A DNA stretch of 62,797 bases from contig JAISJT010000017.1 of the NCBI GenBank assembly GCA_031261395.1, positions 1-62,797 on the forward strand. Direction: 5' to 3'. Origin of the DNA: Eubacteriales Family XIII. Incertae Sedis bacterium. Lineage in GTDB: Bacteria > Bacillota > Clostridia > Peptostreptococcales > Anaerovoracaceae. Each line of letters begins with the position of its first letter. Within the stretch, counting starts at the first letter, position 1. This document shows, piece after piece, positions 17,099 to 26,438 of the stretch. The notes under the pieces were generated by a model, which was given only the letters and a program-made list of their open reading frames with translations, had not been told where the DNA came from and ran no database searches. Both the position numbers and the translations under genes were made by a program.

Positions 17099-18132
17099 GA
17101 TAGTATCTCCTCATGTTCATGCTTTTTCGGACGGCCCATCAGCGACAAAAGCGCTTCTGCCGGTTTGGTGTCGCCGGACACTATACGGCAGATCGCTTCC
17201 GTGATCGGCATATCGACTTTGAGATTCTTTGCCAATGCGCCCGCGGCTTCCGCTGTTGGGATGCCTTCGACGACCATGCCAACGCGCGCTCTGGCCTCAT
17301 CCGGCGGCACGTCCTCGCCGATCAGGACGCCGCAGCGGCGGTTGCGGCTGTGTATGCTCGTACAGGTCACGATCAGATCGCCGATGCCGGACAGACCAAA
17401 GAAGGTTTCTCTTTGCGCACCCATGCGGACGCCGAGCCGGGCCATCTCCGCGATGCCGCGCGTCATCAGGGCCGCTTTGGTATTGTCGCCGTATTTCATG
17501 CCGTCCGAAATACCGGCGCCGAGGGCGATGATGTTTTTCAGCGCCCCTCCGAGCTCGACGCCAAGGACGTCTTCATTGGTGTAGACGCGAAAAGCGCTCG
17601 TCATAAAAAGATCCTGCACAGCCTCGGCCAATTGGCTGTCCTTTGACGCCGCGACAACGGTAGTCGGGACGCCGAGCGCCACTTCCTCCGCGTGGGACGG
17701 ACCCGAAAGCGCCGCATAGGGATGGTCTTTGGCGTCGGCGTTTGCGATGGCCGAAATGGTTTGCAGCGACTTGACTTCGATGCCCTTTGCCACATTGACG
17801 ATGGGGGTATTCGGCTTCATATGCGGGAGCGCCGCGCCGAGAGCCGCGCGGAAGTGCTGAGCCGGCACGGCCGTGATCACAAAATCCGCGCCGCTCACAG
17901 CCGCCTCTGTCGTCTCTTTGATTTCGATCGCGCGGTTGAGCGTCAGCCCGGGCAGATATTTTTTGTTTTCATAATCTTTTTGGAGCTGAGAGAGCAGCGC
18001 TGCGTCCGCATCGTAAACGCGCACACCCACGCCTTTGTTTGCTAATAGATTGGCAAGAGCCGTGCCCCAGCTCCCTGCGCCTATGATGGCTGCAGTGGCG
18101 CCATAGGTATTTCCGATCGTATTTTGCGTCAC
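17095..18132 (-). CDS. gpsA: NAD(P)-dependent glycerol-3-phosphate dehydrogenase
   Basis: Makes sn-glycerol-3-phosphate from dihydroxyacetone phosphate for phospholipid synthesis. The Rossmann motif AAIIGAGSWGTALANLL is near the N-terminus. KGIE, SGPSHAEEVALGVPT and the C-terminal GLSGIGDLIVTCTS...RN segment are family hallmarks. I start it at GTG 18132 (345 aa): GGAGG lies 6 nt upstream and the GTG overlaps the plsY stop (GTGA). The longer frame to 18246 is a read-through inside plsY. Its product is the acyl acceptor for the neighbouring PlsY. Confidence 0.95.
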   Translation of the reverse strand: MTQNTIGNTYGATAAIIGAGSWGTALANLLANKGVGVRVYDADAALLSQLQKDYENKKYLPGLTLNRAIEIKETTEAAVSGADFVITAVPAQHFRAALGAALPHMKPNTPIVNVAKGIEVKSLQTISAIANADAKDHPYAALSGPSHAEEVALGVPTTVVAASKDSQLAEAVQDLFMTSAFRVYTNEDVLGVELGGALKNIIALGAGISDGMKYGDNTKAALMTRGIAEMARLGVRMGAQRETFFGLSGIGDLIVTCTSIHSRNRRCGVLIGEDVPPDEARARVGMVVEGIPTAEAAGALAKNLKVDMPITEAICRIVSGDTKPAEALLSLMGRPKKHEHEEILS

Positions 18133-18896
18133 TTCTTTCCTCCGAAACTGAGCTTCGACTCCTGTCCGCGCACGAGGCGCGCAATGTTTGCGCGGTGTTT
18201 CCAAATGATCAGGGCGAAGACGATCGTCACCCAAATGCGTTCCCATGAGACAAACTGAAAATACAAGACTTCAAAATATCTTCCGTTCCCGCCCGGCGTC
18301 AGTGCGCCCGTCTGCCAAATCACAATCAGCCCCAATGCCACCGCGATCAGCACCGAGAGCGAGACCCTGCGGAAAATCAGCGTGACGATGATCACGATCC
18401 CAAACAGGCTCAGCGCATATAGCGGATTGACAAACAGCAGCACGCCGAAGGTCGTCGATACGCCCTTGCCGCCCTTGAAGCCAAAGACCGCCGGCCACAT
18501 ATGCCCAAGGATCACAAAGAGACCGCAGAGCATACCAAGCAAGATACCACTGTAAGCATAAACGAAACTCTCGTCCGCTGCGCCGATCGCGCCTTCAGCA
18601 TGGATGGCATTCAGCACGCCATTGCTGATCGCCCATGCAAGGAAACAGGTCAGCCAGCCTTTGGCGATATCGATCGCAAAGGTGAGGATGCCCGCCTTCT
18701 TTCCGAGCGAGCGCGCCGCATTGGTCGCCCCTGCATTGCCGGAACCCTGCGCACGGATATCGACGCCCTGCGCCTTTCCGAGCAGGATGGCGGGGTTGAT
18801 ATTCCCTGCGAAGTACGCCAGCACACAGGCCAATACCACGGCCCAAACCGGGATCCACGTCTCCGTCAGTGCGATGAAAAAATTATTACTCATCAT
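18129..18896 (-). CDS. plsY: acyl-phosphate:glycerol-3-phosphate acyltransferase
   Basis: A membrane enzyme that acylates glycerol-3-phosphate with acyl-phosphate from PlsX. Family motifs are GNINPAILLGK, GSGNAGATNAARSLGKKAG and FGFKGGKGVSTTFG, with about five to seven transmembrane segments. At 255 aa it is slightly longer than typical because of an extended N-terminus and an extra loop around residues 95-110. It overlaps der by 11 bp. The der-plsY-gpsA order is conserved in Firmicutes. Confidence 0.95.
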   Translation of the reverse strand: MMSNNFFIALTETWIPVWAVVLACVLAYFAGNINPAILLGKAQGVDIRAQGSGNAGATNAARSLGKKAGILTFAIDIAKGWLTCFLAWAISNGVLNAIHAEGAIGAADESFVYAYSGILLGMLCGLFVILGHMWPAVFGFKGGKGVSTTFGVLLFVNPLYALSLFGIVIIVTLIFRRVSLSVLIAVALGLIVIWQTGALTPGGNGRYFEVLYFQFVSWERIWVTIVFALIIWKHRANIARLVRGQESKLSFGGKK

Positions 18897-20214
18897 CCTC
18901 GCCTTTTTCCCGAAATACGAAACTTATCGGAGTTCCCGCAAACCCGTACACATCGCGGATTCGGTTTTCGAGATACCGCGAATACGAGAAATGCATGAGA
19001 TCTCTCTTGTTTATTTTAAACGAAAACAGCGGAGGTTTCACGCCGACCTGCGAAACATAGTAGATTTTCAGGTGTTTGCCCTTGTCGGATGGCGGCTGCT
19101 TCATCGCAACGGCGTCGCGTATCAGGCTGTTCAGCGGCGCGGTCGGGATGCGCATAGAGCAGTTGGCGGCTACGGCGGAAACGATTTCAAAGACCTTGCG
19201 CAGGCGCTGACCGTCCTTCACGGAAATGAAAATGTCGGGCGCGTAGCCGAGAAAAGGCAGCTCCGCATGTATTTTTTTGCGATAGACTTCCATCGTCATA
19301 GTGTCTTTTTCGATGAGATCCCACTTGTTGATGGCGAGGACGACGCCCTTTCGGCTTTCATGCGCGAGGCCCGCGATCTTTTTGTCCTGCTCGGTCACAC
19401 CTTCGGTCGCGTCGATCATCACAAGGCAGACGTCCGAGCGCTCGATGGCGCCGATGGCGCGCACCACGCTGTAGCGCTCGACGCCGTCCGTGACCTTTGC
19501 GCGTCGGCGCATGCCGGCCGTGTCGATAAGGACATATTTCTCTCCGTCGTATTCAAAGGGCGTATCGATCGAGTCGCGCGTCGTGCCGGCGATCTCCGTC
19601 ACGATGACGCGGTTTTCACCGATCACGGCATTGATAAAGGAACTCTTGCCGACATTTGGCTTTCCGATGACGGCCAATTTGATAGTCTCGTCCTCGTCGC
19701 CCGCCTCGCCGGCATTGCCCAAGCCTTCAGCGATCACATCAAGGGCGTCGCCAAGGCCCGTCATATTGGCAGCCGAAACCGGCAAGGGTTCGCCAAAGCC
19801 AAGTTCATAAAAATCAAAATAATCGGCCTGCTGCTTGCCACCGTCCATCTTGTTGACGACGAGGACGACCGGCTTCCTGGTCAGACGCAGCAGGTCTGCC
19901 ACCTCGCGGTCGGACGAAGTCAGGCCTTCTTTGCCGTCAACGAGGAAGACGATAACGTTTGCCATATCCATAGCGATCTGCGCCTGTTCGCGCATCTGCT
20001 CAAACATGATATCGTCGGAATATGCGTCGATGCCGCCCGTGTCGATGAGCGCAAAGCGCTTGCCGCACCACTCGGCCTCGGCGTAGATGCGGTCGCGCGT
20101 AACGCCCGGCACATCTTCGACAATGGCTCTTCGCTCTCCCACGATGCGGTTGAACAGGGAGCTCTTGCCGACATTGGGCCGGCCGACGATCGCTACGACT
20201 GGTAAGGACATCAA
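18886..20214 (-). CDS. der: ribosome biogenesis GTPase Der (EngA)
   Basis: A tandem GTPase needed for 50S assembly. G domain 1 has GRPNVGKSSLFNRI and DTGG. G domain 2 (about residues 178-345) has GKPNVGKSSFINAV, DTAGMRRRAK and NKWD. The C-terminal KH-like domain follows, for 442 aa in all. Two ATGs open the frame, and the first overlaps the ftsY stop. Confidence 0.97.
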   Translation of the reverse strand: MMSLPVVAIVGRPNVGKSSLFNRIVGERRAIVEDVPGVTRDRIYAEAEWCGKRFALIDTGGIDAYSDDIMFEQMREQAQIAMDMANVIVFLVDGKEGLTSSDREVADLLRLTRKPVVLVVNKMDGGKQQADYFDFYELGFGEPLPVSAANMTGLGDALDVIAEGLGNAGEAGDEDETIKLAVIGKPNVGKSSFINAVIGENRVIVTEIAGTTRDSIDTPFEYDGEKYVLIDTAGMRRRAKVTDGVERYSVVRAIGAIERSDVCLVMIDATEGVTEQDKKIAGLAHESRKGVVLAINKWDLIEKDTMTMEVYRKKIHAELPFLGYAPDIFISVKDGQRLRKVFEIVSAVAANCSMRIPTAPLNSLIRDAVAMKQPPSDKGKHLKIYYVSQVGVKPPLFSFKINKRDLMHFSYSRYLENRIRDVYGFAGTPISFVFREKGEDDE

Positions 20215-21116
20215 TACACCCCCGTGAAAATGCTATCGGCAAACCGGCGCGGATCGAAGGGCTCGAGATCCTCCGGCCGCTCGCCGATACCGATGAACTT
20301 GACCGGCAGATCAAACTCATCCGAGACCGTGATGGCGATGCCGCCCTTCGCCGTGCCGTCTAATTTTGTCAGCACGATGCCGGTCACGCCGGTCGTGTCG
20401 CCGAATTCCTTCGCCTGGCTGACCGCATTTTTTCCCGTCGTGGCGTCGAGGACGAGCAGGACTTCGGTCTGATCCTCCTCATAGGCCTTGCGCACGACCT
20501 TGTTCATCTTTTCGAGCTCCGTCATGAGGTTTCGTTTGTTTTGCAGGCGGCCGGCCGTGTCGCAGATGAGGACATCGACATTGCGCGCCTTGGCAGCCTG
20601 CACGGCGTCGAAGATGACCGCCGACGGATCGGCGCCTTCCTGGTGCCGCACGATGTCTACGCCGATGCGGTCAGCCCAGACCGCGAGTTGCTCTGCCGCC
20701 GCCGCCCGGAAGGTATCGGCCGCCGCGATCAGAACATGCTTTCCTTCATCTACGTAGCGTTTGGCTATCTTGGCGATGGTTGTCGTCTTGCCGCCGCCGT
20801 TGACCCCGATCATCAAGATGGCGATGGGATAGGCCTCGCTAATGCGCAGCCGGTCTCCCTTGTCGACGATACCGGCGATGATCCCTCGGAGCTTCGCCTC
20901 GACCTCGGACGTCTCTTCTATCCGCTCCATGCGCACCGCTTCGCGCAGTTCAGCAACGATGCGGATCGAGGTGTCCATACCGATATCGCTCGTGATAAGG
21001 ATTTCCTCGAGTTCATCTAAAAAGGCGTCATCGACCTTGGGCCGCATGAGTACGGCGTCGCCGATACGCTGCGCCAGCCTGCCAAAGAAGCCTTTTTTTT
21101 GTGTTTCAAATTCCAT
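20211..21116 (-). CDS. ftsY: signal recognition particle receptor FtsY
   Basis: The SRP receptor GTPase that docks ribosome-nascent chain complexes at the membrane. The NG domain shows GVNGGGKTTTIAKIA (G1), DTFRAAAAEQL, CDTAGRLQNKRNLMTEL and TKLDGTAKGG. At 301 aa it is the short form, without the long acidic A domain. It begins immediately at the smc stop (1-nt overlap). Confidence 0.97.
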   Translation of the reverse strand: MEFETQKKGFFGRLAQRIGDAVLMRPKVDDAFLDELEEILITSDIGMDTSIRIVAELREAVRMERIEETSEVEAKLRGIIAGIVDKGDRLRISEAYPIAILMIGVNGGGKTTTIAKIAKRYVDEGKHVLIAAADTFRAAAAEQLAVWADRIGVDIVRHQEGADPSAVIFDAVQAAKARNVDVLICDTAGRLQNKRNLMTELEKMNKVVRKAYEEDQTEVLLVLDATTGKNAVSQAKEFGDTTGVTGIVLTKLDGTAKGGIAITVSDEFDLPVKFIGIGERPEDLEPFDPRRFADSIFTGVY

Positions 21117-24100
21117 TATGCAAGTTTCTCCGCAAATTCTTCCGTCTCTTTTTCGCCGAGCAGCAGCGAAAGGACCGTGGTGACGCCCTGCTCCTGCATC
21201 GTTACGCCAAAGAGCGCGTCGGCATATTCCATCGTGGCGTGCTGATGGGTCACAAGGGCAAACTGCGTGTCCTCAAACTTCGCGACATAGTCGGCAAAGC
21301 GATGGATGTTCGTTTCATCCAAAGCGGCGTCGATTTCGTCGAGGATGCAAAACGGCGTCGGCTTCGCCTTCAAAATCGAAAAGAGCAAGGCGATCGCGAT
21401 CATGGACTTTTCGCCGCCGCTATAACTGTCGATGCTCGCGAGGCTGCCCTTGCCGGGCGGCCTGATCTTGATATCGATGCCGCACTCAAGCGGATCGTTT
21501 TCATCTTCAAGCAAGACATGCCCGGTGCCGCCGCCAAAGAGCAGCGTGAAGGTTTCACTAAAGGTCTCGGCAACTTTGTCAAAAGTCTCGCGGAATTTTT
21601 CCTTGCTGATCTTGTCCATATCCGTCACGATATCGCGGAAGTCCTTCATCGAGGCCAGCACGTCGTCTCGCTGAGCCGTCAGGAAGGTATAGCGTTCACT
21701 CGTCTCCTCGTATTCGCGAATCGAGCCCGGATTGACGTCTCCGATCTCGCGGAGGCGATCCTTGACTTCGCGGTTTTCCTTGATACCCTGACTCATGACA
21801 AAATCCGGCTTGCGGAATTCAAGTGCATGGACATAGGAAAGTTCGAATTCTTCGAAGAGTTTTTCCTTCCAGGTCTGAAGCCGCGTTTCCTGTTTGCCGA
21901 GTTCGACTTCCATGCCGTTTTTCGTAGAGGCGCGCGCTTCGATCTTTTCTTCGGCACGGCTCAGGCTCAGTTCTTTTTCATCGATACCCATGCGCGTCTC
22001 ACGGCGTTCGGCAAGAATACGTTCGAGCTCGGCCTCGAGCAAGACCCTGTCTTCTTTCAGAGCCGCCATCTCGGCATTGGCCGCTTCCCCGGTCAGACGC
22101 CCTGCTCCGTCCGAAAGTCCCAAAAGCGCCTCACGGCGTTCGGCAAGACCTTCTTTCACTTCCTCAAACCCGCGCCGGTGCGTATCGATCACAGCATCCG
22201 CATTTTCTTTGTCCCGTCCGGCCTCGGCCGCTTTCAGACGCGCCTGAGTTGCGGCTTCACCGGCGGCGCCCGCCTCGATCTTCGCCGCCGCAAGGCTTTC
22301 CATCCCGGCTTCTATCCCCGCGCCGGACTCTTCTATTTTCTGTGTCAGGCTTTTGATATCCCGGCGAAGCGTCTCTATCATCCCGCTGCTGCTCTCGCGG
22401 TCTTTTGCGATATCCGCCAGTTCCGCATCCCCTGCCTCCCGGCGCCGCTCGCTTTCTTTGAGCCGGTATTCCAAGGATTTTAGCTCTTCTTCGGCGCGCA
22501 CGGACTGCAGTTCCTTTTCCCTGCGGCTCTGATCGTTTTCACGAATCGAGGCGAGCAGGCGCGTACTTTCCGCCGCGAAATCCTCAAGGGAATTTATCAG
22601 ATCTGCGCTCTTTTCTTCCAGCGCCGCGACCTCCGCCCGCAAGGTATCAATCTCATTTCGGCGCTCGAGCAAGTTGGCCGATCTGTTGCGGTACGCTCCG
22701 CCCGTAAGCGCGCCGGCCGAGTTCACGATCTCACCGGCAAGGGTGACTATGCGGTAGCCCTCCTGCCCCTTCTTGGACATTGCCACTGCATCGTCAAGGG
22801 TTTCGGCTATCGCCGTCTTTCCGAGCAAATAGCCAAAGATCTCACCGTATTCTTTGCCTGAGCTGATCCGGTCTTCCGCATAGCCGAGGAAACCCTTTGC
22901 GCTTTCGATGCCTTTGTCCGAATAGACTTCGCGCGCGCGTATCGTACCGATAGGCAGGAAAGTCAACCGGCCCGCCTTGTTTTCCTTCAAAACATTGATA
23001 GCCGCTTTTGCATCGTCATCGGTTTCGCAGATGATATGCTGAAGCGCCGGACCGAGCGCCATCTCGATAGCCGTTTCATAGCCCGCCTCGGCCTTCATCA
23101 ATTCCGCGACGACGCCGCGAATCCCGCGCGGCTTCTGAGTCATCAGGAAACGCACACCGGCGGCGTAGCCTTCATAATTGCTTTCCATCTCCTCGATGGT
23201 CTTCATGCGCGAGGACTTCTTTTCGGATTCGAGGTGTACGCTTTCGGCCACGAGGCGCATATCCGAGGCATTCTTCGCCGCCGCATCGCTCCGGGCGCGC
23301 AGAGTCTCGCCTTCTTTTCGCAGGGCTTCGGTCTCAAGCAAATTGGCTTCTACCGCAGCGCGCGTTTCCGTGCAGGCCTGTTCGAGAAAAAGCCGTTCTT
23401 CCGCGCCGCGCGTTTGCGCAAGCCGTACCTGGTCTTCCGTATCATCAAAACTCGACGCGAGAGCTTCCGCCGAAGAGAGTTCCGCTTCTTTCGCAGACCT
23501 CTCACGCGCGAGTTCAAACATCCCCGTGCGGAGCTCATCGACCTGAACGGATTGTGTCGCGCAGGCGGATTCTTTCTCCGCCGCCGCCGCAAGGACGCGG
23601 GCGAGTTCGGCGTCAAGTGCGTCCAATTTTTCTCCAAGCCCCGCATACTGTGCGGTGACTTCGGTGAACTCCTTCTCCCGCTGCGCAAGGCGGCGTTCAT
23701 AGTCTGCTATCTCTTCGGTCAGACGTGCGCGATCGCGCTCTATTCCCTTCTGCCGCTCCTCCGAGACCGCCGCCTCGTTCTCAATGCTCATGGATCTTGT
23801 CACCTTGTCGGTGATTTTCTCCCTGACCGCATTTGCCTTTTCTTCGAGCGACAGATCCTGCGCACGCAGCGCCGACAGCTTTGCTTCGGCCTCAGCCTTC
23901 TCGCCGCGCAGGTTTTCCAGCGCCTTTCCGGCCTCTTCAAACTGGTCTGCGAGCTCGGTGTTTTTGCTCTGCAGATTGTCGATGTTTTTCAGTGTGATAT
24001 TGATCTCGAGTTCCCTGTATCGCTTCGACAATTCGGCGTATTCTTTTGCCTTTGAGCTTTCTTCCCGCAGCCCGTCGATGCGCGATTCAATGTCAAAGAT

Positions 24101-24682
24101 GATATCGCTCAAGCGATCGAGATTGACGCCGGCGCTTTCCAATCTGCGTTCGGCCTCGGCCCGTTTGCTCTTGTATTTGATGATGCCCGCAGCCTCTTCA
24201 AAAACTTCGCGGCGCGACTCAGGCTTGTCGCTGACGATCTTTTCGACACGCCCCTGTCCGATGAAACTGTATCCGTCCACACCGAGGCCCGTATCCATGA
24301 TAAGTTCACGGATGTCGCGCAGACGGCATTGATTTCCGTTGATAAAGTACTCGCTCTCGCCGCTGCGAAACAAGCGGCGCGTGATGGCAACTTCCGAATA
24401 ATCGATATCCAGTCCGCCCTGACTGTTGTCGAGCACGAGTGTCACTTCGGCCATCCCCTTTGGACGCCTGGTATCGGTGCCGGCAAAAATGATTTCTTCC
24501 ATCTTGCCGCCGCGCAGCGTTTTCGCACTCTGCTCGCCGAGCACCCAGCGCATCGCATCCGAGATATTGCTCTTCCCGCTGCCGTTGGGTCCCACGATAC
24601 AGGTGACGCCCTGCCGAAAATCGATCGACATGGGATCCGCAAAACTCTTGAATCCCTGAATCTCTATTCGTTTTAAATACAC
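21116..24682 (-). CDS. smc: chromosome segregation SMC protein
   Basis: A 1188-aa structural maintenance of chromosomes ATPase. The head has IVGPNGSGKSNISDAMRWVL (Walker A) near residue 30. Two long coiled-coil arms flank the Gly-containing hinge at about residues 500-670 (for example GYRIVTLAGEIVNSAGALTG). The C-terminal half carries the LDSYSGGEKSMI-like signature (residues SIDSYSGGEKSM) and LDEIDAALDETN (Walker B). It is part of the conserved rnc-smc-ftsY unit and overlaps rnc by 10 bp. Confidence 0.97.
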   Translation of the reverse strand: MYLKRIEIQGFKSFADPMSIDFRQGVTCIVGPNGSGKSNISDAMRWVLGEQSAKTLRGGKMEEIIFAGTDTRRPKGMAEVTLVLDNSQGGLDIDYSEVAITRRLFRSGESEYFINGNQCRLRDIRELIMDTGLGVDGYSFIGQGRVEKIVSDKPESRREVFEEAAGIIKYKSKRAEAERRLESAGVNLDRLSDIIFDIESRIDGLREESSKAKEYAELSKRYRELEINITLKNIDNLQSKNTELADQFEEAGKALENLRGEKAEAEAKLSALRAQDLSLEEKANAVREKITDKVTRSMSIENEAAVSEERQKGIERDRARLTEEIADYERRLAQREKEFTEVTAQYAGLGEKLDALDAELARVLAAAAEKESACATQSVQVDELRTGMFELARERSAKEAELSSAEALASSFDDTEDQVRLAQTRGAEERLFLEQACTETRAAVEANLLETEALRKEGETLRARSDAAAKNASDMRLVAESVHLESEKKSSRMKTIEEMESNYEGYAAGVRFLMTQKPRGIRGVVAELMKAEAGYETAIEMALGPALQHIICETDDDAKAAINVLKENKAGRLTFLPIGTIRAREVYSDKGIESAKGFLGYAEDRISSGKEYGEIFGYLLGKTAIAETLDDAVAMSKKGQEGYRIVTLAGEIVNSAGALTGGAYRNRSANLLERRNEIDTLRAEVAALEEKSADLINSLEDFAAESTRLLASIRENDQSRREKELQSVRAEEELKSLEYRLKESERRREAGDAELADIAKDRESSSGMIETLRRDIKSLTQKIEESGAGIEAGMESLAAAKIEAGAAGEAATQARLKAAEAGRDKENADAVIDTHRRGFEEVKEGLAERREALLGLSDGAGRLTGEAANAEMAALKEDRVLLEAELERILAERRETRMGIDEKELSLSRAEEKIEARASTKNGMEVELGKQETRLQTWKEKLFEEFELSYVHALEFRKPDFVMSQGIKENREVKDRLREIGDVNPGSIREYEETSERYTFLTAQRDDVLASMKDFRDIVTDMDKISKEKFRETFDKVAETFSETFTLLFGGGTGHVLLEDENDPLECGIDIKIRPPGKGSLASIDSYSGGEKSMIAIALLFSILKAKPTPFCILDEIDAALDETNIHRFADYVAKFEDTQFALVTHQHATMEYADALFGVTMQEQGVTTVLSLLLGEKETEEFAEKLA

Positions 24683-25395
24683 CCTAATTCCTCCAAAGCC
24701 ATCTTCGCTGCCATTTTTTCCGCTTCCTTCTTTGTCCTGCCCGCACCATTTCCGAGTATTTTTTCCCCTACGCGTACGGTGACGTGAAACAATTTGTCGT
24801 GATCCGGTCCGCTTTCCGACGTCATCTCATAGTGGATATCCGCCACACCACTCCTCTGGATCTCGATCTGCAGCATCGTCTTGAAGTCATCGATGCTGCT
24901 CCCGCTTTCAAGTGTCCTTGCCAGTTTTTCCAGCCGGTCCGAAAAGAGTCTTTGGATCACCGGTTTGACGGCCGGTGCGCCGCCATCTATATAGACCGCA
25001 CCCATAACGGCTTCGAAAGCGTCTTCGAGTACAGAGATATTTTCGCGTATGCCCGTCTTATCTGCGCCGACGCCGAACTTTAGGCCCGCGCCAAGTCCGA
25101 GGCTCCTTGCAATCTCGGCAAGGCTGTCCGATTTCACCAGATTGGCGCGCATCGCACTCATCCGCCCTTCGGCGAGTTCGGGAAAACGGTCGAAGATCAT
25201 AGCCGTGACCCCCATCCCGGTAACCGCATCTCCCAAAAACTCGAGCCGTTCGTTGGAATCCGCGTGCCGGCCTCCGATTTCATTCGTATATGACGAATGT
25301 GTCAATGCCAGCGCAAGCAGGGATCGATCCTCAAAATCATACCCCAAAAGGCCCTGTATTTCCAAAAGCGTTTCAGTCCTCTGCATTGATTTCAC
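24673..25395 (-). CDS. rnc: ribonuclease III
   Basis: A double-strand-specific endoribonuclease for rRNA processing. The catalytic signature NERLEFLGDAV is followed by the dsRNA-binding domain (MLQIEIQRSG ... GAGRTKKEAEKMAAKMAL). Length is 240 aa from a GTG at 25395, and an ATG three codons later (25386) is equally possible. The 5' end overlaps plsX by 23 bp. acpP, often found between plsX and rnc, is not here. Confidence 0.95.
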   Translation of the reverse strand: MKSMQRTETLLEIQGLLGYDFEDRSLLALALTHSSYTNEIGGRHADSNERLEFLGDAVTGMGVTAMIFDRFPELAEGRMSAMRANLVKSDSLAEIARSLGLGAGLKFGVGADKTGIRENISVLEDAFEAVMGAVYIDGGAPAVKPVIQRLFSDRLEKLARTLESGSSIDDFKTMLQIEIQRSGVADIHYEMTSESGPDHDKLFHVTVRVGEKILGNGAGRTKKEAEKMAAKMALEELGCI

Positions 25396-26398
25396 TTAAT
25401 TTTTGGATTTCTTCTGTAATCGCGGCGATAACGTCATTTTCCACGAAAGGTAGCGCCTTCAGGATACCGCTGCGCACGGCGCCGTGTGTCGAAGCGCCAT
25501 GGATCTTGATCACGGGGTGGGTGACGCCGAGGATGGGCGCGCCGCCGTAGGCATTATAGTTGAAGACCTTTTTCATTTCCCGGAGTTGAGGCTTGAGCAG
25601 CAGTGCACCGATTTTGGCGCGGGCGCTGCTTGTGAAATATTGTGACATCAGGCCGAGGATGCCAAAGCCGAGACCTTCGGTCAGTTTGAGGAGCACATTG
25701 CCCGTCATCCCGTCGCAAACGACGACGTCCGCGATGCCTGACGGTACGTCGCGTCCTTCAATATTGCCGATGAAATTGATCCCCAGCCCTTTTGATTTTT
25801 CCAGCATTTGATAGGCCTCTTTGTGCGCCTGGGGGCCTTTGCCCGGTTCCGTCCCCACGTTGACCAGGCCGACTGCGGGGCTGCCTATCCCGAGAACTTT
25901 TTCCGCGTATACGCTGCCCATGGCGGCGAAGTTGAGCAGATCTCGTGATTTGTATTCGGTGTTGGCGCCTGCGTCGAGCAAGAGTCCTATAGAGTCTTTG
26001 CCGATCATCGGATAGAGCGCACCCAGAGCGGGCCGGCCGATAGGGCCGAGGCGTCCGAGCAAGAGCAGACTACCCGTCATGATCGCGCCGCTGTTTCCCG
26101 CCGATAGCAGCATATCGCCTTCGCCGTTTTTCACGAGCATCAGCCCCTTCACCAGAGAAGAGTCTTTTTTCGTGCGGATGGCCTGAACCGGTTTGTCTTC
26201 ATTCGTGATGACCTCGGAGGCATGCACGATGCTGATATTTTTCGTTTCGTGCTCGTGATTCGATAGCTCACGCTTGATGATCTCTTCATCGCCGACTATG
26301 CAGATCTCATGCGGAGTGAGTTTCGAAGTGATGGCGGCGCCTTCGACGATCTCTTTCGGCGCATTGTCTCCCCCCATACCGTCCAGTATGATTCGCAT
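25373..26398 (-). CDS. plsX: phosphate acyltransferase PlsX
   Basis: Converts acyl-ACP to acyl-phosphate, the donor for PlsY. It is recognised from MRIILDGMGGDNAPKEIVEGA at the start, SAGNSGAIMTGSLLLLGR, ALGALYPMI, and DVVVCDGMTGNVLLKLTEG. The 341-aa length is normal. fapR and fabD, often nearby in other Firmicutes, are not in this window. Confidence 0.96.
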   Translation of the reverse strand: MRIILDGMGGDNAPKEIVEGAAITSKLTPHEICIVGDEEIIKRELSNHEHETKNISIVHASEVITNEDKPVQAIRTKKDSSLVKGLMLVKNGEGDMLLSAGNSGAIMTGSLLLLGRLGPIGRPALGALYPMIGKDSIGLLLDAGANTEYKSRDLLNFAAMGSVYAEKVLGIGSPAVGLVNVGTEPGKGPQAHKEAYQMLEKSKGLGINFIGNIEGRDVPSGIADVVVCDGMTGNVLLKLTEGLGFGILGLMSQYFTSSARAKIGALLLKPQLREMKKVFNYNAYGGAPILGVTHPVIKIHGASTHGAVRSGILKALPFVENDVIAAITEEIQKLSEINAED

Positions 26399-26438
26399 TC
26401 TATTTGTTCCCTCCGTTCTTCACAAATTTTCTCCTTAC

